Part shown: in pieces, positions 33,952 through 43,186 of the stretch
How the letters are laid out: every line of letters begins with the position of its first letter
Numbering within the stretch: the stretch's first letter is position 1
From: Bacillota bacterium
Lineage (GTDB): Bacteria; Bacillota; UBA4882; UBA8346
Reading direction: 5' to 3'
NCBI GenBank assembly: GCA_023400055.1
Contig: JAEXFN010000018.1
Location: forward strand, 310,001-374,000
Length of the DNA: 64,000 nt
Notes under the pieces: generated by a model
Told to the model about the DNA's origin: nothing
Seen by the model: the letters and a program-made list of their open reading frames with translations, nothing else
Databases searched by the model: none
Translations under genes and position numbers: made by a program

Positions 33952-34461
33952 TTAATCCGTCTTGGCGCCGCTTAAGAGCCGTTTCAAAATGTTCAAGCCG
34001 TCCATGACTCGCTCCAGTTCCTCGGGCGTGCCTTGAGCGACCATCCGGGCTATGTGTTGATTCATCTGGCCGTGAAAATCCTGATGACGTTCCTTAAATT
34101 TCGGAGTCAAGCTCACGTAGACGACCCGTTTATCCTCCGCGCTCCGGGTGCGCTGGATCAGCCCCCGTTGCTCCAGCCGGTCCAGGATCACCGATACGGT
34201 ACCGTTGGATAAACTGAGCAACTCGCCGATCTGGCTGACCTTCATCTTCTCAAAACGGCTCAGGATGGCAATGACCATGCCTTGGGGACGGGTGATCTGT
34301 TTCGCCTCGAACATCTTATTCAGGTTATCCCGGAAGAGCTTGGCGACTTCCATCAGCAGCCGCGCCACTTGGATGCCCTGGTTTTGGACTTCTTCCGGGG
34401 CTCCATCCCCGGTCCGGGGTCGAGCCTGGACTGGATCTTGATCTTGATTGAACTGTCCCAT
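33952..34461 (-). CDS. MarR-family transcriptional regulator
   Basis: 169-residue winged-helix repressor. The N-terminal dimerisation helix, recognition region SQIGELLSLSNGTVSVILDRLEQRGLI and the wing RTRSAEDKRVVYVSLTPKF (D-x-R signature) match MarR. AAAGGAAAAAC precedes the ATG. A 35-bp dyad at its promoter is the likely operator. As first gene of a drug-efflux operon it probably represses its own transcription until a substrate binds. Confidence 0.92.
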   Translation of the reverse strand: MGQFNQDQDPVQARPRTGDGAPEEVQNQGIQVARLLMEVAKLFRDNLNKMFEAKQITRPQGMVIAILSRFEKMKVSQIGELLSLSNGTVSVILDRLEQRGLIQRTRSAEDKRVVYVSLTPKFKERHQDFHGQMNQHIARMVAQGTPEELERVMDGLNILKRLLSGAKTD

Positions 34462-34480
34462 TGTTTTTCCTTTTGCTAAA

Positions 34481-34515
34481 TTATTTTGAGTTCAAATATT
34501 TTGTACTCAAAATAA
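34481..34515. promoter_or_regulatory. MarR operator
   Basis: Inverted repeat TTATTTTGAGT ... ACTCAAAATAA, 11-bp perfect arms and a 13-nt spacer, 20 nt upstream of the marR start. Confidence 0.75.
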
Positions 34516-34620
34516 ATATATGCAAAATCGCCCCATCTGTCAATCCAGCATTTAAACCTTTCCGGAATTTATTTCACCCGGTAATGGAAGTGCGGTATCC
34601 CTTAGCCACAACCGGCGTTC

Positions 34621-34935
34621 CTTTTGTGAATAAAGATCTTCCTTCGGTGACTCAAGTAACTTCTTTTGTGGATAAAGATTGATCTTTTGTGAATAAAGAT
34701 CTGTCTGCGACGATTCAAGATCGAACTTTTGTGAGTAAAGATCGATCTTCTGTGAATAAAGATCTTCCTTCAGTAACTCAAGTAACTCCTTTTGTGGATA
34801 AAGGAGTTGATTTTGTGAATAAAGATCCTCATTCACTAACAGAAGCAACTGCTTTAGTTACTAAAGCAGTTGCTTCTGTTAATAAATCACTTGCTTTTGT
34901 GAATAAGTCAGCCGTTTTGTTAATGAGTCAGCGAT
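34621..34935. repeat. 21-nt periodic tandem array IV (15 units)
   Basis: Fifteen 21-nt units starting at 34621, with typical cores CTTTTGTGAATAAAGATC and CTTTAGTTACTAAAG. One part (34837-34881) is a perfect 45-nt palindrome with 22-bp arms. The rightward frame is open over most of the array and gives V-N-K-D heptapeptides, but a TGA interrupts it at 34680-34682 and there is no ribosome site. No gene is supported in 34462-35019. Confidence 0.9.
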
Positions 34936-35019
34936 CGCTCCGGCAAAAAGGGTCGCCGCGGCTACGAAAAGAATCCTTGCTGCAGAGCATGGTTTTACAA
35001 GCGGTCCGCCGTGATCCGT

Positions 35020-35835
35020 TTACTTCAGGCTGGGTTCCGGCAGCGCCGTCAAAAAGCGGTCGGCGACGGGTTCGAAAAACCCCGGCACCGCGTCGGGCAC
35101 CGCCTCGATCCGGCCGGCGTCGGCCAGCGTGGCCAGCTCGGGCACAACCGGCAGCCGGCCCAGCAAGGTCAGGCCGAAATTGGCCGCCACCTGCTCGGCC
35201 CGGCTCTTGCCAAAGAGATCGATCCGCTGTTTGCAGTCGGGGCACTCCAGGTAGCTGTAGTTCTCGACCAGCCCGACGAGGGGAACTCGCATCTGTTCCG
35301 CCATATGCACGGCCTTGCGGACGATCATCTCCACCAGCTGTTGCGGCGAGGTGACCACCACCAGCCCGTCCAAGGGCAGGGATTGCATCACGGTCAGCGG
35401 CACGTCGCCGGTGCCCGGCGACAGATCGACCAGCAGATAATCGAGATCGCCCCAATCCACCTCGGCGAAGAATTGCTTGATCATCCCGGTAATCAGCGGC
35501 GAACGCCAGACGATCGGCTGATCTTCCCGTTCCAGCAGCAGGTTGGCGGAGATGACCTTGATCCCCTGGCCCGACGGGACCGGCTCCAGGGCCACGCCGT
35601 TATGGGCGGCCCGCTCACTGAGCCCGAATAACCGGGGAATACTCGGGCCGGTCACATCGGCGTCGAGTATCCCGACCTTCAGGCCCCGGCGGTGCAGCGC
35701 CACGGCCAACAGCGCCGTCACCGACGACTTGCCGACGCCGCCCTTGCCGCTCATGACGGCGATCACCCGCCGGATCATCCCGAAGGGGTTGACGCTTTTT
35801 TCAAAAATGGAAGGTTCGTTGTCGGTATTGGCCAT
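35020..35835 (-). CDS. Mrp/NBP35-family iron-sulfur carrier ATPase
   Basis: P-loop ATPase of the ApbC/Mrp type, 271 aa. The deviant Walker A VMSGKGGVGKSS, switch ILDADVTGPSIPRL and Walker B LLVDLSPGTGD are typical. A C-terminal CPDC motif (YLECPDCKQRI) supplies the cluster-binding cysteines. The start at 35835 follows GGAGGAAGAAC. Family members assemble or transfer 4Fe-4S clusters, fitting the many iron-sulfur proteins nearby. The gene stands alone. Confidence 0.93.
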   Translation of the reverse strand: MANTDNEPSIFEKSVNPFGMIRRVIAVMSGKGGVGKSSVTALLAVALHRRGLKVGILDADVTGPSIPRLFGLSERAAHNGVALEPVPSGQGIKVISANLLLEREDQPIVWRSPLITGMIKQFFAEVDWGDLDYLLVDLSPGTGDVPLTVMQSLPLDGLVVVTSPQQLVEMIVRKAVHMAEQMRVPLVGLVENYSYLECPDCKQRIDLFGKSRAEQVAANFGLTLLGRLPVVPELATLADAGRIEAVPDAVPGFFEPVADRFLTALPEPSLK

Positions 35836-36186
35836 GTTCTTCCTCCGATTCATCAGCGCTGGCGCCGGGGATCTGGCCCGGCTCATCCCGGGCGGGGCCG
35901 GTCCGGTATCCGATAACCGGGCCGCCATCCGTCCCGTTCAAATTTTTGCCATTTCGCGGCCCGGTTATCCAAAAGATTAACGGCTTTGATGCCCCAAAGC
36001 ACGGGCCGGCCAAAAACCGGGCCGAACTGCGCACCTGCCAGACCCGGCCGCCGCTTACCCCCGCCGCGCGACGCTTATCGCAAACAATTGAATGAACTTT
36101 GGTTTAAAATAATTATTTTTTACTGTAGCGGGTCAAAATAGATCCGTCCCACCGCGATTCCATCAAATCGAAAAGGAGTGTTTCAA
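35836..36186. other. Intergenic region without a supportable gene
   Basis: About 350 bp of divergent spacer, GC-rich on the mrp side and AT-rich before the rightward hypothetical gene, where a promoter is expected near 36085-36125. I see no repeat array or RNA structure. Confidence 0.4.
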
Positions 36187-36594
36187 ATGAGCCCTACAGC
36201 CACCACCGATGTCGACCGTTTTGTCAAAAATGAATTGGTGCCGTTCCGGGAACGGCTACTCGATGCGCTGACCAAAAAACATCCTCATTTATTTTCATTC
36301 GTCGGCACGCTCTTCAACAATCAGGAAAATAAGTTCGGCCTGCAAGTGACCGAGCATGGCCAAGTGGTCGGGGAATACAGCCTGCACTTAAGCGGCACGC
36401 GGATCACCGATGTCGCATCGGGCAAGCTGGATTCGGAGATCCATCACCCATTGTTCGGCATCGTCAAACCCTATGTCAGCATCGAACGCCAAGCGCTTGA
36501 AAAAATGATCGGCGACGAAAGCAATATCCTCAATGATTACGCCGCCACTGCCGCGAAATTTTTGCCGGATGTTATCATCAAATTTCTGCATTAA
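36187..36594 (+). CDS. Hypothetical protein, 135 aa
   Basis: Soluble protein that I do not recognise. The ATG at 36187 lies 9 nt after AAAGGAG; a GTG at 36178 directly abuts that site and is unlikely. The middle (FGLQVTEHGQVVGEYSLHL and ITDVASGKLDSEI) predicts a beta sheet, then a helical C-terminus (AATAAKFLPDVIIKFL). The layout is reminiscent of SCP2-like lipid-binding domains, but that is only an impression. It has no Cys and no signal peptide. A strong terminator follows at 36669. Confidence 0.75.
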   Translation: MSPTATTDVDRFVKNELVPFRERLLDALTKKHPHLFSFVGTLFNNQENKFGLQVTEHGQVVGEYSLHLSGTRITDVASGKLDSEIHHPLFGIVKPYVSIERQALEKMIGDESNILNDYAATAAKFLPDVIIKFLH

Positions 36595-36668
36595 CTAACC
36601 GGAAGTGCCCCGATTTCCCGATGCTTATGGAAGTCGGGCGGGTCGAGCGCGAAAATTCGGATCATCGA

Positions 36669-36703
36669 GCGAAAGGCGGGCGATAAATTGGCCCGCCTTT
36701 CGC
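36669..36703. terminator. Terminator between convergent genes
   Basis: GCGAAAGGCGGGC pairs perfectly with GCCCGCCTTTCGC around a 9-nt loop. It lies between the rightward hypothetical gene and the leftward ABC gene, although the T-tract is short. Confidence 0.75.
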
Positions 36704-36737
36704 TTAATGATTCCGCAGAACAGCCCGCCCGTCTTCC

Positions 36738-38477
36738 TCACGCCGGTTCGAACTGGCTCCGATAGAGCTCGGCATAGGCTCCGCCGCGCTCCAGGAGCTG
36801 CTGGTGAGTGCCGCTCTCCACGATGTCCCCGTTCTCCAGCACCAGGATCAGGTCGGCCTCGCGGATGGTGGAGAGCCGGTGGGCGATGACGAAGCTGGTC
36901 CGGCCCGCGACCATCTTCAGAAACGCCTTTTGGATGCGGATCTCGGTGCGGCTGTCGATGCTGCTGGTCGCCTCGTCCAAGATCAACAGCGGCGGGTCGG
37001 CCAGCATCACCCGGGCGATGGTCAGCAGCTGTTTCTGCCCCTGCGACAGGTTCTCCCCGGCGGCGCTGATCGCGGTGCGGTAACCCTCGGGTAGCCGCCG
37101 GATGAAACCGTGCGCCCCGGCGGCCTCGGCGGCGGCGATCACTTCGGCGTCGCTCGCCTCCGGCTTGCCGTAAGCGATGTTGTCGCGAATGCTTCCCTCG
37201 AACAGCCAGGTATCCTGGAGCACCATGCCGAAGTTGCGGCGCAGGCCGGCACGGCTGAAGCGCCGGATATCCACCCCGTCCAGGGTAATCGTCCCGGCGT
37301 CCACCTCATAGAAGCGCATCAGCAGGTTGACCAGCGTGGTTTTGCCGGCGCCGGTCCGGCCGACGATGGCGATCCGGCTGCCCGGCCGGACCCGCAGGTT
37401 GAAATCCTTGATCAACGGCTGGTCGGGGCGGTAGGAAAAGCGGACCCCCGTAAACTCGATCCGTCCTTGCACCGGCTGGGGGGGCGCGACGGCGTCGGGT
37501 GCGTCCGGCTCCTCCTCCGGCCGCTCCAGGGTCTCGAAGATCCGCTGTGCCGAGGCGGCGGCCCCCTGCAGCTGCGTGAATACCCCTGCCAGTTCGTTGA
37601 AGGGCTTGGCGAAGAGGGTGGCGTAGATCAGGAAACTCGAGATATCGCCCACCGTGAGCCGGCCGAGGATCGCCATCACGCTGCCGATCACTCCGACGGC
37701 CGTATAGGCGATGTTATTCACCACTCGGGTGGAGGGATTGGCCAGCGATCCGTAAAACTGGGCCTTCACCCCGGAATGATACAACTCGGCGTTAATCGCC
37801 CGGAACTGTTCCAGGGAGCGCTCTTGATAGTTGAAGGCCTGGACCACCTTCTGGCCGCCGATCAGTTCCTCGATATAGCCGTTCAACTGGCCCAGGCTCT
37901 TGGCCTGCTCGCGAAACATCCGCTGGGTGCGGGAAGTGATGAAGCGGGCCACCAGGAAGGAGGCCGGCGCCGCCAGCGCCACCACCAGGGTCATTCCCGG
38001 ACTGAGGGTCAGCATCAGGGCCACCGCGCCGCCGATGGTGACGACGCCGGTCAGCAAGGTGGCCAGCCCCTGCAGCAAGCCGTCGGCGATGGCGTCCATA
38101 TCGTTGACGAAGCGGCTGATGGTGTCGCCGTGCGGCTGGCTATCGTAAAACTGCAGCGGCAACCGGTTTAGCTTGGCAAAAAGGCGGCGGCGCAGATCAT
38201 TGACGGCCTGGTAAGCGAGGTGGTTGGTGAAGTAAGTGAGCAGCCAGCCGCAGAGATTTCCGCCGAGATAGATCAATGCCAAAATCAAGCCGATCCGCGC
38301 CAGCGCCCCGAAATCCACCGCACCTTTGCCGAGCATCCGGTCGATGGCCCGGCCGATCAGCAGCGGCCCGACCAAGCTGGCCGCCACGCTCGCCAGGGCG
38401 GTGAGGACCGAACCCCAGATCAGCCCGGGGTAGTCAGCCAGCGACTGCAAAATCCTGATCCCCGGTTGCCGGCTCAT
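36738..38477 (-). CDS. Heterodimeric multidrug ABC exporter, consensus-site subunit
   Basis: Half-transporter, 579 aa from the ATG at 38477, behind GGAGGAGGTGG and overlapping its partner's stop by ATGA. Six helices plus an ATPase with GRTGAGKTT, LSQGQKQ signature (non-canonical) and LLILDEATSSID with catalytic Glu. The sequence is close in design to the subunit at 30254-32167, so the two operons are probable paralogues. Substrates are unknown. Confidence 0.92.
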   Translation of the reverse strand: MSRQPGIRILQSLADYPGLIWGSVLTALASVAASLVGPLLIGRAIDRMLGKGAVDFGALARIGLILALIYLGGNLCGWLLTYFTNHLAYQAVNDLRRRLFAKLNRLPLQFYDSQPHGDTISRFVNDMDAIADGLLQGLATLLTGVVTIGGAVALMLTLSPGMTLVVALAAPASFLVARFITSRTQRMFREQAKSLGQLNGYIEELIGGQKVVQAFNYQERSLEQFRAINAELYHSGVKAQFYGSLANPSTRVVNNIAYTAVGVIGSVMAILGRLTVGDISSFLIYATLFAKPFNELAGVFTQLQGAAASAQRIFETLERPEEEPDAPDAVAPPQPVQGRIEFTGVRFSYRPDQPLIKDFNLRVRPGSRIAIVGRTGAGKTTLVNLLMRFYEVDAGTITLDGVDIRRFSRAGLRRNFGMVLQDTWLFEGSIRDNIAYGKPEASDAEVIAAAEAAGAHGFIRRLPEGYRTAISAAGENLSQGQKQLLTIARVMLADPPLLILDEATSSIDSRTEIRIQKAFLKMVAGRTSFVIAHRLSTIREADLILVLENGDIVESGTHQQLLERGGAYAELYRSQFEPA

Positions 38478-40216
38478 GCGCCCACCTCCTCCTGGGACAG
38501 CTGGGAAAGGCAGATCTCCCGGTAGATCTGGCACTGCTTCAGCAATTCCTGGTGGCTGCCCTGGCCGACGATCCGGCCGTCGTCCAACACGATGATCCGG
38601 TCGGCCTGCCGGATGGTGCTGGCCCGCTGCGAAACCAGGAACACCGTCGTCCCGCCGCTGGCCCCCTTGATGGCCCGGCGCAGCGCGGCGTCGGTGGCGA
38701 AGTCCAGCGCACTGGCGGAATCGTCCAGGATCAGGATCGCTGGCCGGCCGACCAGCGCCCGGGCGATGGTCAGCCGCTGCTTCTGGCCGCCCGAGAAGTT
38801 ACGGCCGCCCCGCTCCACCCGGGCATCGTAGCCGCCGGGCAACCGGGCGATGAACTCGTCGGCCTGGGCGATCCGCGCCGCCTCGGCCACCTCGGCATCA
38901 CTGGCGCCCGACTTGCCCCAGCGGATATTCTCGGCGACGGTTCCGCTGAAGAGCACCGCCTGCTGCGGCACCACGCCGATCTGCTCCCGCAGGCGGCGTA
39001 ATGGATAATCGCGCACAGCCACTCCGGCGATGCGAATCGCTCCGGCAGTGACCTCATAGAAACGCGGCAACAAATTGACCAGGGTGGATTTGCCCGAGCC
39101 GGTGCCGCCGATCACGCCCACCGTCTCGCCGCGCCGGATCACCAGCGAGATATCGGTCAACGCCTGGTCGCCGCCGCGGCTGTAGCCGAAGGAGACCCGG
39201 TCGAACTCGATGAATGGCGCGTCGGGCCGGGGCCCCGGCGCAGCGGTCCGGCCGGAAGGCGGATCGGCGATGTCCGGAGTCGCCGCCAGCACCGCCTCGA
39301 CGCGGCCGGCCGAGGCGAACGCCTTGGTGAAGAGGATCACCAGATTGGAGACGACGATCAACGCCAGCAGCATCTGAGTGATATAGTTGACGAAGGCGAT
39401 GATCTCCCCCTGAGCCAGCCTGCCGGCGTTGATGTGGATCCCGCCGACCCAGAGGATGGCGATGATCACCGCATTCATCACCAGCGAGGTCAGCGGCGAC
39501 AATAAGGCCGAAATCCGCGCCACCCGCAAGGCCGTGCCGGTCAGATCGTCATTGGCCGTGGCGAAGCGCTCCTGCTCCGCCCCGGTCCTGGCGAAAGCGC
39601 GGATCACCCGCACCCCGGCCAGATTCTCGTCCAACAGCCGGCCCAGCCGGTCCAGTTGCTCCTGATAACGTCGGTAGAGCGGTGAAGCCAGGCGGATGAT
39701 GACGTAGAGGATCGCCGCGAATATCGGGGCGGCCGCCAGCAGCACCAGCGACAGCTGGATGTCCAGGATCATCGCCATCACCAGCGCGCCGGCGCAGATG
39801 AACGGCGCCCGGATCACCAGCCGGATCAGCATGGCCACCGCCAGCTGTAATTGGTTGACATCGTTGGTAATCCGGTTGATCAGCGAGGCGGTGCCGAAAC
39901 GGTCAATCTCGGCGTAGGAAAGGCGGTTGATCTGCTCGAACATGGCGTTCCGCAGCGTGGTCCCGAAACCCTGCGAGGCGCGGGCCGCGTAATACTGGCA
40001 GATCAGCGAGCTGCCGAAGCCGGCCAGCGCCATGAATAGCATCAACCCGCCCATTTTAAGCACATAAGGCAAATCCCGTTGGGCCACGCCGTGGTTGATC
40101 ACCAGCGCCATCAGCGTCGGCAGCAGCAACTCCAGAATGGCCTCCAACAGTTTGAAGATCGGCCCGATAATGCATTCCTTGCGATAAGGTTTTAAAAACG
40201 CAATCAATCTGGTCAT
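38474..40216 (-). CDS. Heterodimeric multidrug ABC exporter, degenerate-site subunit
   Basis: 580-aa half-transporter. Walker A GGTGSGKST, signature FSGGQKQR and Walker B ILILDDSASALD, in which Asp replaces the catalytic Glu. It pairs with the following gene as one heterodimer. It is divergent from a LysR-type gene at 40414, which may regulate it. The first membrane helix begins near residue 17. Confidence 0.92.
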   Translation of the reverse strand: MTRLIAFLKPYRKECIIGPIFKLLEAILELLLPTLMALVINHGVAQRDLPYVLKMGGLMLFMALAGFGSSLICQYYAARASQGFGTTLRNAMFEQINRLSYAEIDRFGTASLINRITNDVNQLQLAVAMLIRLVIRAPFICAGALVMAMILDIQLSLVLLAAAPIFAAILYVIIRLASPLYRRYQEQLDRLGRLLDENLAGVRVIRAFARTGAEQERFATANDDLTGTALRVARISALLSPLTSLVMNAVIIAILWVGGIHINAGRLAQGEIIAFVNYITQMLLALIVVSNLVILFTKAFASAGRVEAVLAATPDIADPPSGRTAAPGPRPDAPFIEFDRVSFGYSRGGDQALTDISLVIRRGETVGVIGGTGSGKSTLVNLLPRFYEVTAGAIRIAGVAVRDYPLRRLREQIGVVPQQAVLFSGTVAENIRWGKSGASDAEVAEAARIAQADEFIARLPGGYDARVERGGRNFSGGQKQRLTIARALVGRPAILILDDSASALDFATDAALRRAIKGASGGTTVFLVSQRASTIRQADRIIVLDDGRIVGQGSHQELLKQCQIYREICLSQLSQEEVGA

Positions 40217-40413
40217 GGTTAAGTCGAGGGTCCCTCCCTGGTAATATCCGGCCGGAAATAGCGCCGCGCCCTCCGCACGGAAGCGGCGGCTCGGTATCCC
40301 CCTTGCGGAGCGCTCCGGTTTCGTTTATGATCGTACCATAAGCGGAACAATATGAAAAATATCTTTTTTATCTATGAAGTAGATCAAAATGATCTGGGAA
40401 AGCGGGCGATCCC

Positions 40414-41283
40414 ATGGATCTCAAACAACTCCAATATTTTCTGGCCATTGCCGAGGCGGGCCAGATCACCGCGGCCGCCAAAAAATTGCACATGGCCCAG
40501 CCGCCGCTCAGCCAGCAGCTGATGCTGCTCGAGGCGGAGCTCGGCGTCCAGCTGGTGGAAAGGGGCGCGCGCCACCTGCAGCTCACCGGGGCCGGGGAAC
40601 TGTTGCGCAGCCGGGCCGAACAGCTTCTGGAGCTGCGCGACGCCACCGTTAAGGAGGTACATGATCTCAGCCAGGGCGCCACCGGCAGCTTGAGTATAGG
40701 GACGGTCTCTTCCTCCGGGGCCGCCCTCCTCAATGAGAGGCTGGCTGATTTTCACCGCAAATATGCGGGGGTGCGCTTCGAGATCCATGAGGGGAACACC
40801 TTCGGCCTCATGGACATGCTGCGCAAAGGATTGATCGAGGTGGGGATCGTGCGGACGCCTTTCAACGCCCGGGACTTCGAGTGCCGCTATGATCAGCCCG
40901 AGCCGATGATCGCCGTCATGACCGCCGCCTACGACTGGGACCCCGGCCGCAGCGTCATCGCCCTCGCCGAACTACGGGAGCGGCCGCTGATCATCTACCG
41001 CCGTTTCGAGCAGCTGATCGGCGAAGCCTGTCTAGAGTGCGGTTTTGAGCCCGATTACTTCTGCAAAAACGACGACGCCCGCACCACCCTGCTCTGGGCC
41101 AACGCCGGCCTGGGCATCGGCATCGTGCCCCGCTCCGCCTTCGGCCTGGCCGGCGGCCATGAGCTGCGCTTCAAGGAGATCGACGCCCCCAAGCTGCACA
41201 CGCGAATCGCGGCCATCTGGGTTCGCGACCGCTACCTGTCGGCGCTGGCCGGCAAGTTCATCGCCAGTTTCGGCGGCGCATAG
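40414..41283 (+). CDS. LysR-family transcriptional regulator
   Basis: 289 aa. N-terminal winged HTH (LKQLQYFLAIAEAGQITAAAKKLHMAQPPLSQQL in part: AAAKKLHMAQPPLSQQL) and a C-terminal periplasmic-binding-protein-like effector domain from about residue 90 (GSLSIGTVSSSGAALL). The CysL/CynR-like architecture suggests a small-molecule inducer. It is divergent from the ABC exporter pair. The ATG is preceded only by a weak ribosome site, GGAAAG, further away. Confidence 0.92.
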   Translation: MDLKQLQYFLAIAEAGQITAAAKKLHMAQPPLSQQLMLLEAELGVQLVERGARHLQLTGAGELLRSRAEQLLELRDATVKEVHDLSQGATGSLSIGTVSSSGAALLNERLADFHRKYAGVRFEIHEGNTFGLMDMLRKGLIEVGIVRTPFNARDFECRYDQPEPMIAVMTAAYDWDPGRSVIALAELRERPLIIYRRFEQLIGEACLECGFEPDYFCKNDDARTTLLWANAGLGIGIVPRSAFGLAGGHELRFKEIDAPKLHTRIAAIWVRDRYLSALAGKFIASFGGA

Positions 41284-41373
41284 CCGCCACGGCGAGCCTT
41301 AGCAAAAATGACCGCCGTCGCGCCTCCAGCCGCAATCTCCGATACATAAATTTCCATTTCTGGTTCGAAAGAT

Positions 41374-41403
41374 GCATACCGCGTAAACATTTAATTTATA
41401 CTA
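41374..41403 (+). promoter_or_regulatory. Sigma-G-like forespore promoter before gerKA
   Basis: GCATA (41374-41378), exactly 18 nt, then TATACTA (41397-41403). The Bacillus sigma-G pattern is GHATR-N18-CATWHTA, so only the first base of the -10 differs. The germination operon starts about 155 nt downstream. Forespore expression is what gerA-type operons need. Confidence 0.55.
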
Positions 41404-41557
41404 TTTCACGAGACAAGTTAATGAACTCTAGTTTAGAGAATCAATGAACGCTGATTCAGTGGACGTGAGCATAGCACGCCATACCGGATCGGGTTGCGGC
41501 GTGACCAGCTTTGCCAGTTTGTTGATTGCCAGTTCATATTGAAAACCAGGTGAGCAA

Positions 41558-43186
41558 ATGTTGGCATTTATCCGGCGTAAGCTGATGTTTTTAAAGCACG
41601 GCAATCTTGCTTCCCCGACTGAATCCAGCGCAGCTCCGGCAGAAGCGCGGCAAAACCAACCCGCCATTCTCTCCCAGGAAATCTCGATCCATCTCCAGGA
41701 AAACTGCGAGCGAATCCGGACGATCTTCGGCGACAGCGCCGATCTGGTCCTCCGCCGTTTTACCATTGGAACGACCCAAACCGAAGCGATGGTGGCCAAT
41801 CTGAGCGGGATGAGCGAGTTGCAGCTGATCAACGAGAACCTCATCGGCGCGCTGATGAACGAGGCCCAAAAGGCCGGAGCCCCGGAGCCGCTGACCCTGG
41901 CCTACCTCAGGGACTCCGCCATCAACTTGAACGCCGTCCGGGAAATCCGGACCACCGGCGAGGCCGTCGCGGCGATCTTGGATGGGGACGCCGTCTTCTT
42001 CATGGACGGATCCGGCCTGGCGCTGCGCCTGAATACCCACGCCTGGGCTCAGCGCGGCATCCAGCAGCCGGAGACCGAACCGGTGGTCCGCGGCTCACGG
42101 GAGGGTTTCACCGAAACCCTGGCCATCAATATCAGTCAGGTCCGGCGCAAGATCAAGGATCCCGAGTTGTATTTCGAATCCACCCATCTGGGACGGCGGA
42201 CCCGGACCGAAGTCTGCGTCGTGTATCTGCGCAACATCGCCAATCCCAAGATCGTGGCCGAAGTCTGGCGGCGGCTCAGCCGGATCGACATCGACGCGGT
42301 GCTGGAATCGGGCTATATCGAAGAGTTTATCCAGGACGCCCCCTTTTCGGTCTTTCCGACGGTCGGCAACACCGAGACGCCCGATAAATTCGCGGCCAAG
42401 CTTTTGGAAGGCCGGGTCGGGATCCTGGTCGAGGGGACCCCTTTCGCGCTGACCGTGCCTTTTTTGTTCATCGAAAGTTTTCAAGTGGCCGAGGATTACT
42501 ACTCCCGCGCTTTTTTCACCTCGCTGATCCGCCTAATCCGGTTCCTTGCGCTCCATCTGTCGATCGTCCTGCCCGCGCTCTATGTGGCGGTGATCACCTT
42601 TCACCCCAATATTGTGCCGGGCACCCTGCTGCTGACCATCGCCCGGACCCGAGAGGGGATCCCTTTCCCGGCCTTTGTCGAGGCACTGCTGATGGGGATC
42701 TTTTATGAGATGTTCCGCGAAGGAGCGGTGCGCATGCCGCGCATCGTCGGCCAGGCGGTCAGCATCGTCGGAGCGCTGGTCCTGGGAGAAGCGGCGGTCA
42801 ATGCCGGAATCATCAGCCCGATCATGGTGATCATCACCGGCTTGACGGCGGTGACCGGCTTCCTGCTGCCGCCGCAGACCGATTCCATCACCCTGCTGCG
42901 GATTCCGCTGCTGGTGATCGCCTCGCTTTTCGGGCTGTTCGGAATCATCTGGAGCTATATCTTCATCGTGATCCACCTGGCGTCGTTGCGCTCGTTCGGA
43001 GCGCCCTACTTTTCACCGATTATGCCGCTGACGCTGCAGGATTTGAAGGACTCCTTCCTGCGGGTGCCCTGGTGGATGATGAAGACCAGGCCCCGGGCCA
43101 TCGACTGGCAAGGTTCGACGCGGGCCGGGGACGATCTCCAACCGGAACCGCCCGACCGGCAGCGCGGCGGAACGGACACGCCATGA
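41558..43186 (+). CDS. gerKA: Spore germination protein, GerA/GerKA type
   Basis: A subunit of a nutrient germinant receptor, 542 aa, in the spore inner membrane. A hydrophilic N-terminal domain (about residues 40-300) contains EGRVGILVEGTPFALTVP in its end, typical of the GerA family, followed by about five membrane helices (IRFLALHLSIVLPALYVAVI and later). AGGTGAG lies upstream of the ATG. The C-terminal tail is hydrophilic. The stop overlaps the start of the GerC-type lipoprotein gene by ATGA. Confidence 0.95.
   Translation: MLAFIRRKLMFLKHGNLASPTESSAAPAEARQNQPAILSQEISIHLQENCERIRTIFGDSADLVLRRFTIGTTQTEAMVANLSGMSELQLINENLIGALMNEAQKAGAPEPLTLAYLRDSAINLNAVREIRTTGEAVAAILDGDAVFFMDGSGLALRLNTHAWAQRGIQQPETEPVVRGSREGFTETLAINISQVRRKIKDPELYFESTHLGRRTRTEVCVVYLRNIANPKIVAEVWRRLSRIDIDAVLESGYIEEFIQDAPFSVFPTVGNTETPDKFAAKLLEGRVGILVEGTPFALTVPFLFIESFQVAEDYYSRAFFTSLIRLIRFLALHLSIVLPALYVAVITFHPNIVPGTLLLTIARTREGIPFPAFVEALLMGIFYEMFREGAVRMPRIVGQAVSIVGALVLGEAAVNAGIISPIMVIITGLTAVTGFLLPPQTDSITLLRIPLLVIASLFGLFGIIWSYIFIVIHLASLRSFGAPYFSPIMPLTLQDLKDSFLRVPWWMMKTRPRAIDWQGSTRAGDDLQPEPPDRQRGGTDTP

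Noticed and set aside
36738..40216. Idea that the two drug-exporter operons are one tandem duplication with 30254-33891
   Set aside because: The subunits share design and site degeneracy but differ in length, N-terminus and regulators (MarR versus LysR), so ancient paralogy or separate acquisition fits better.
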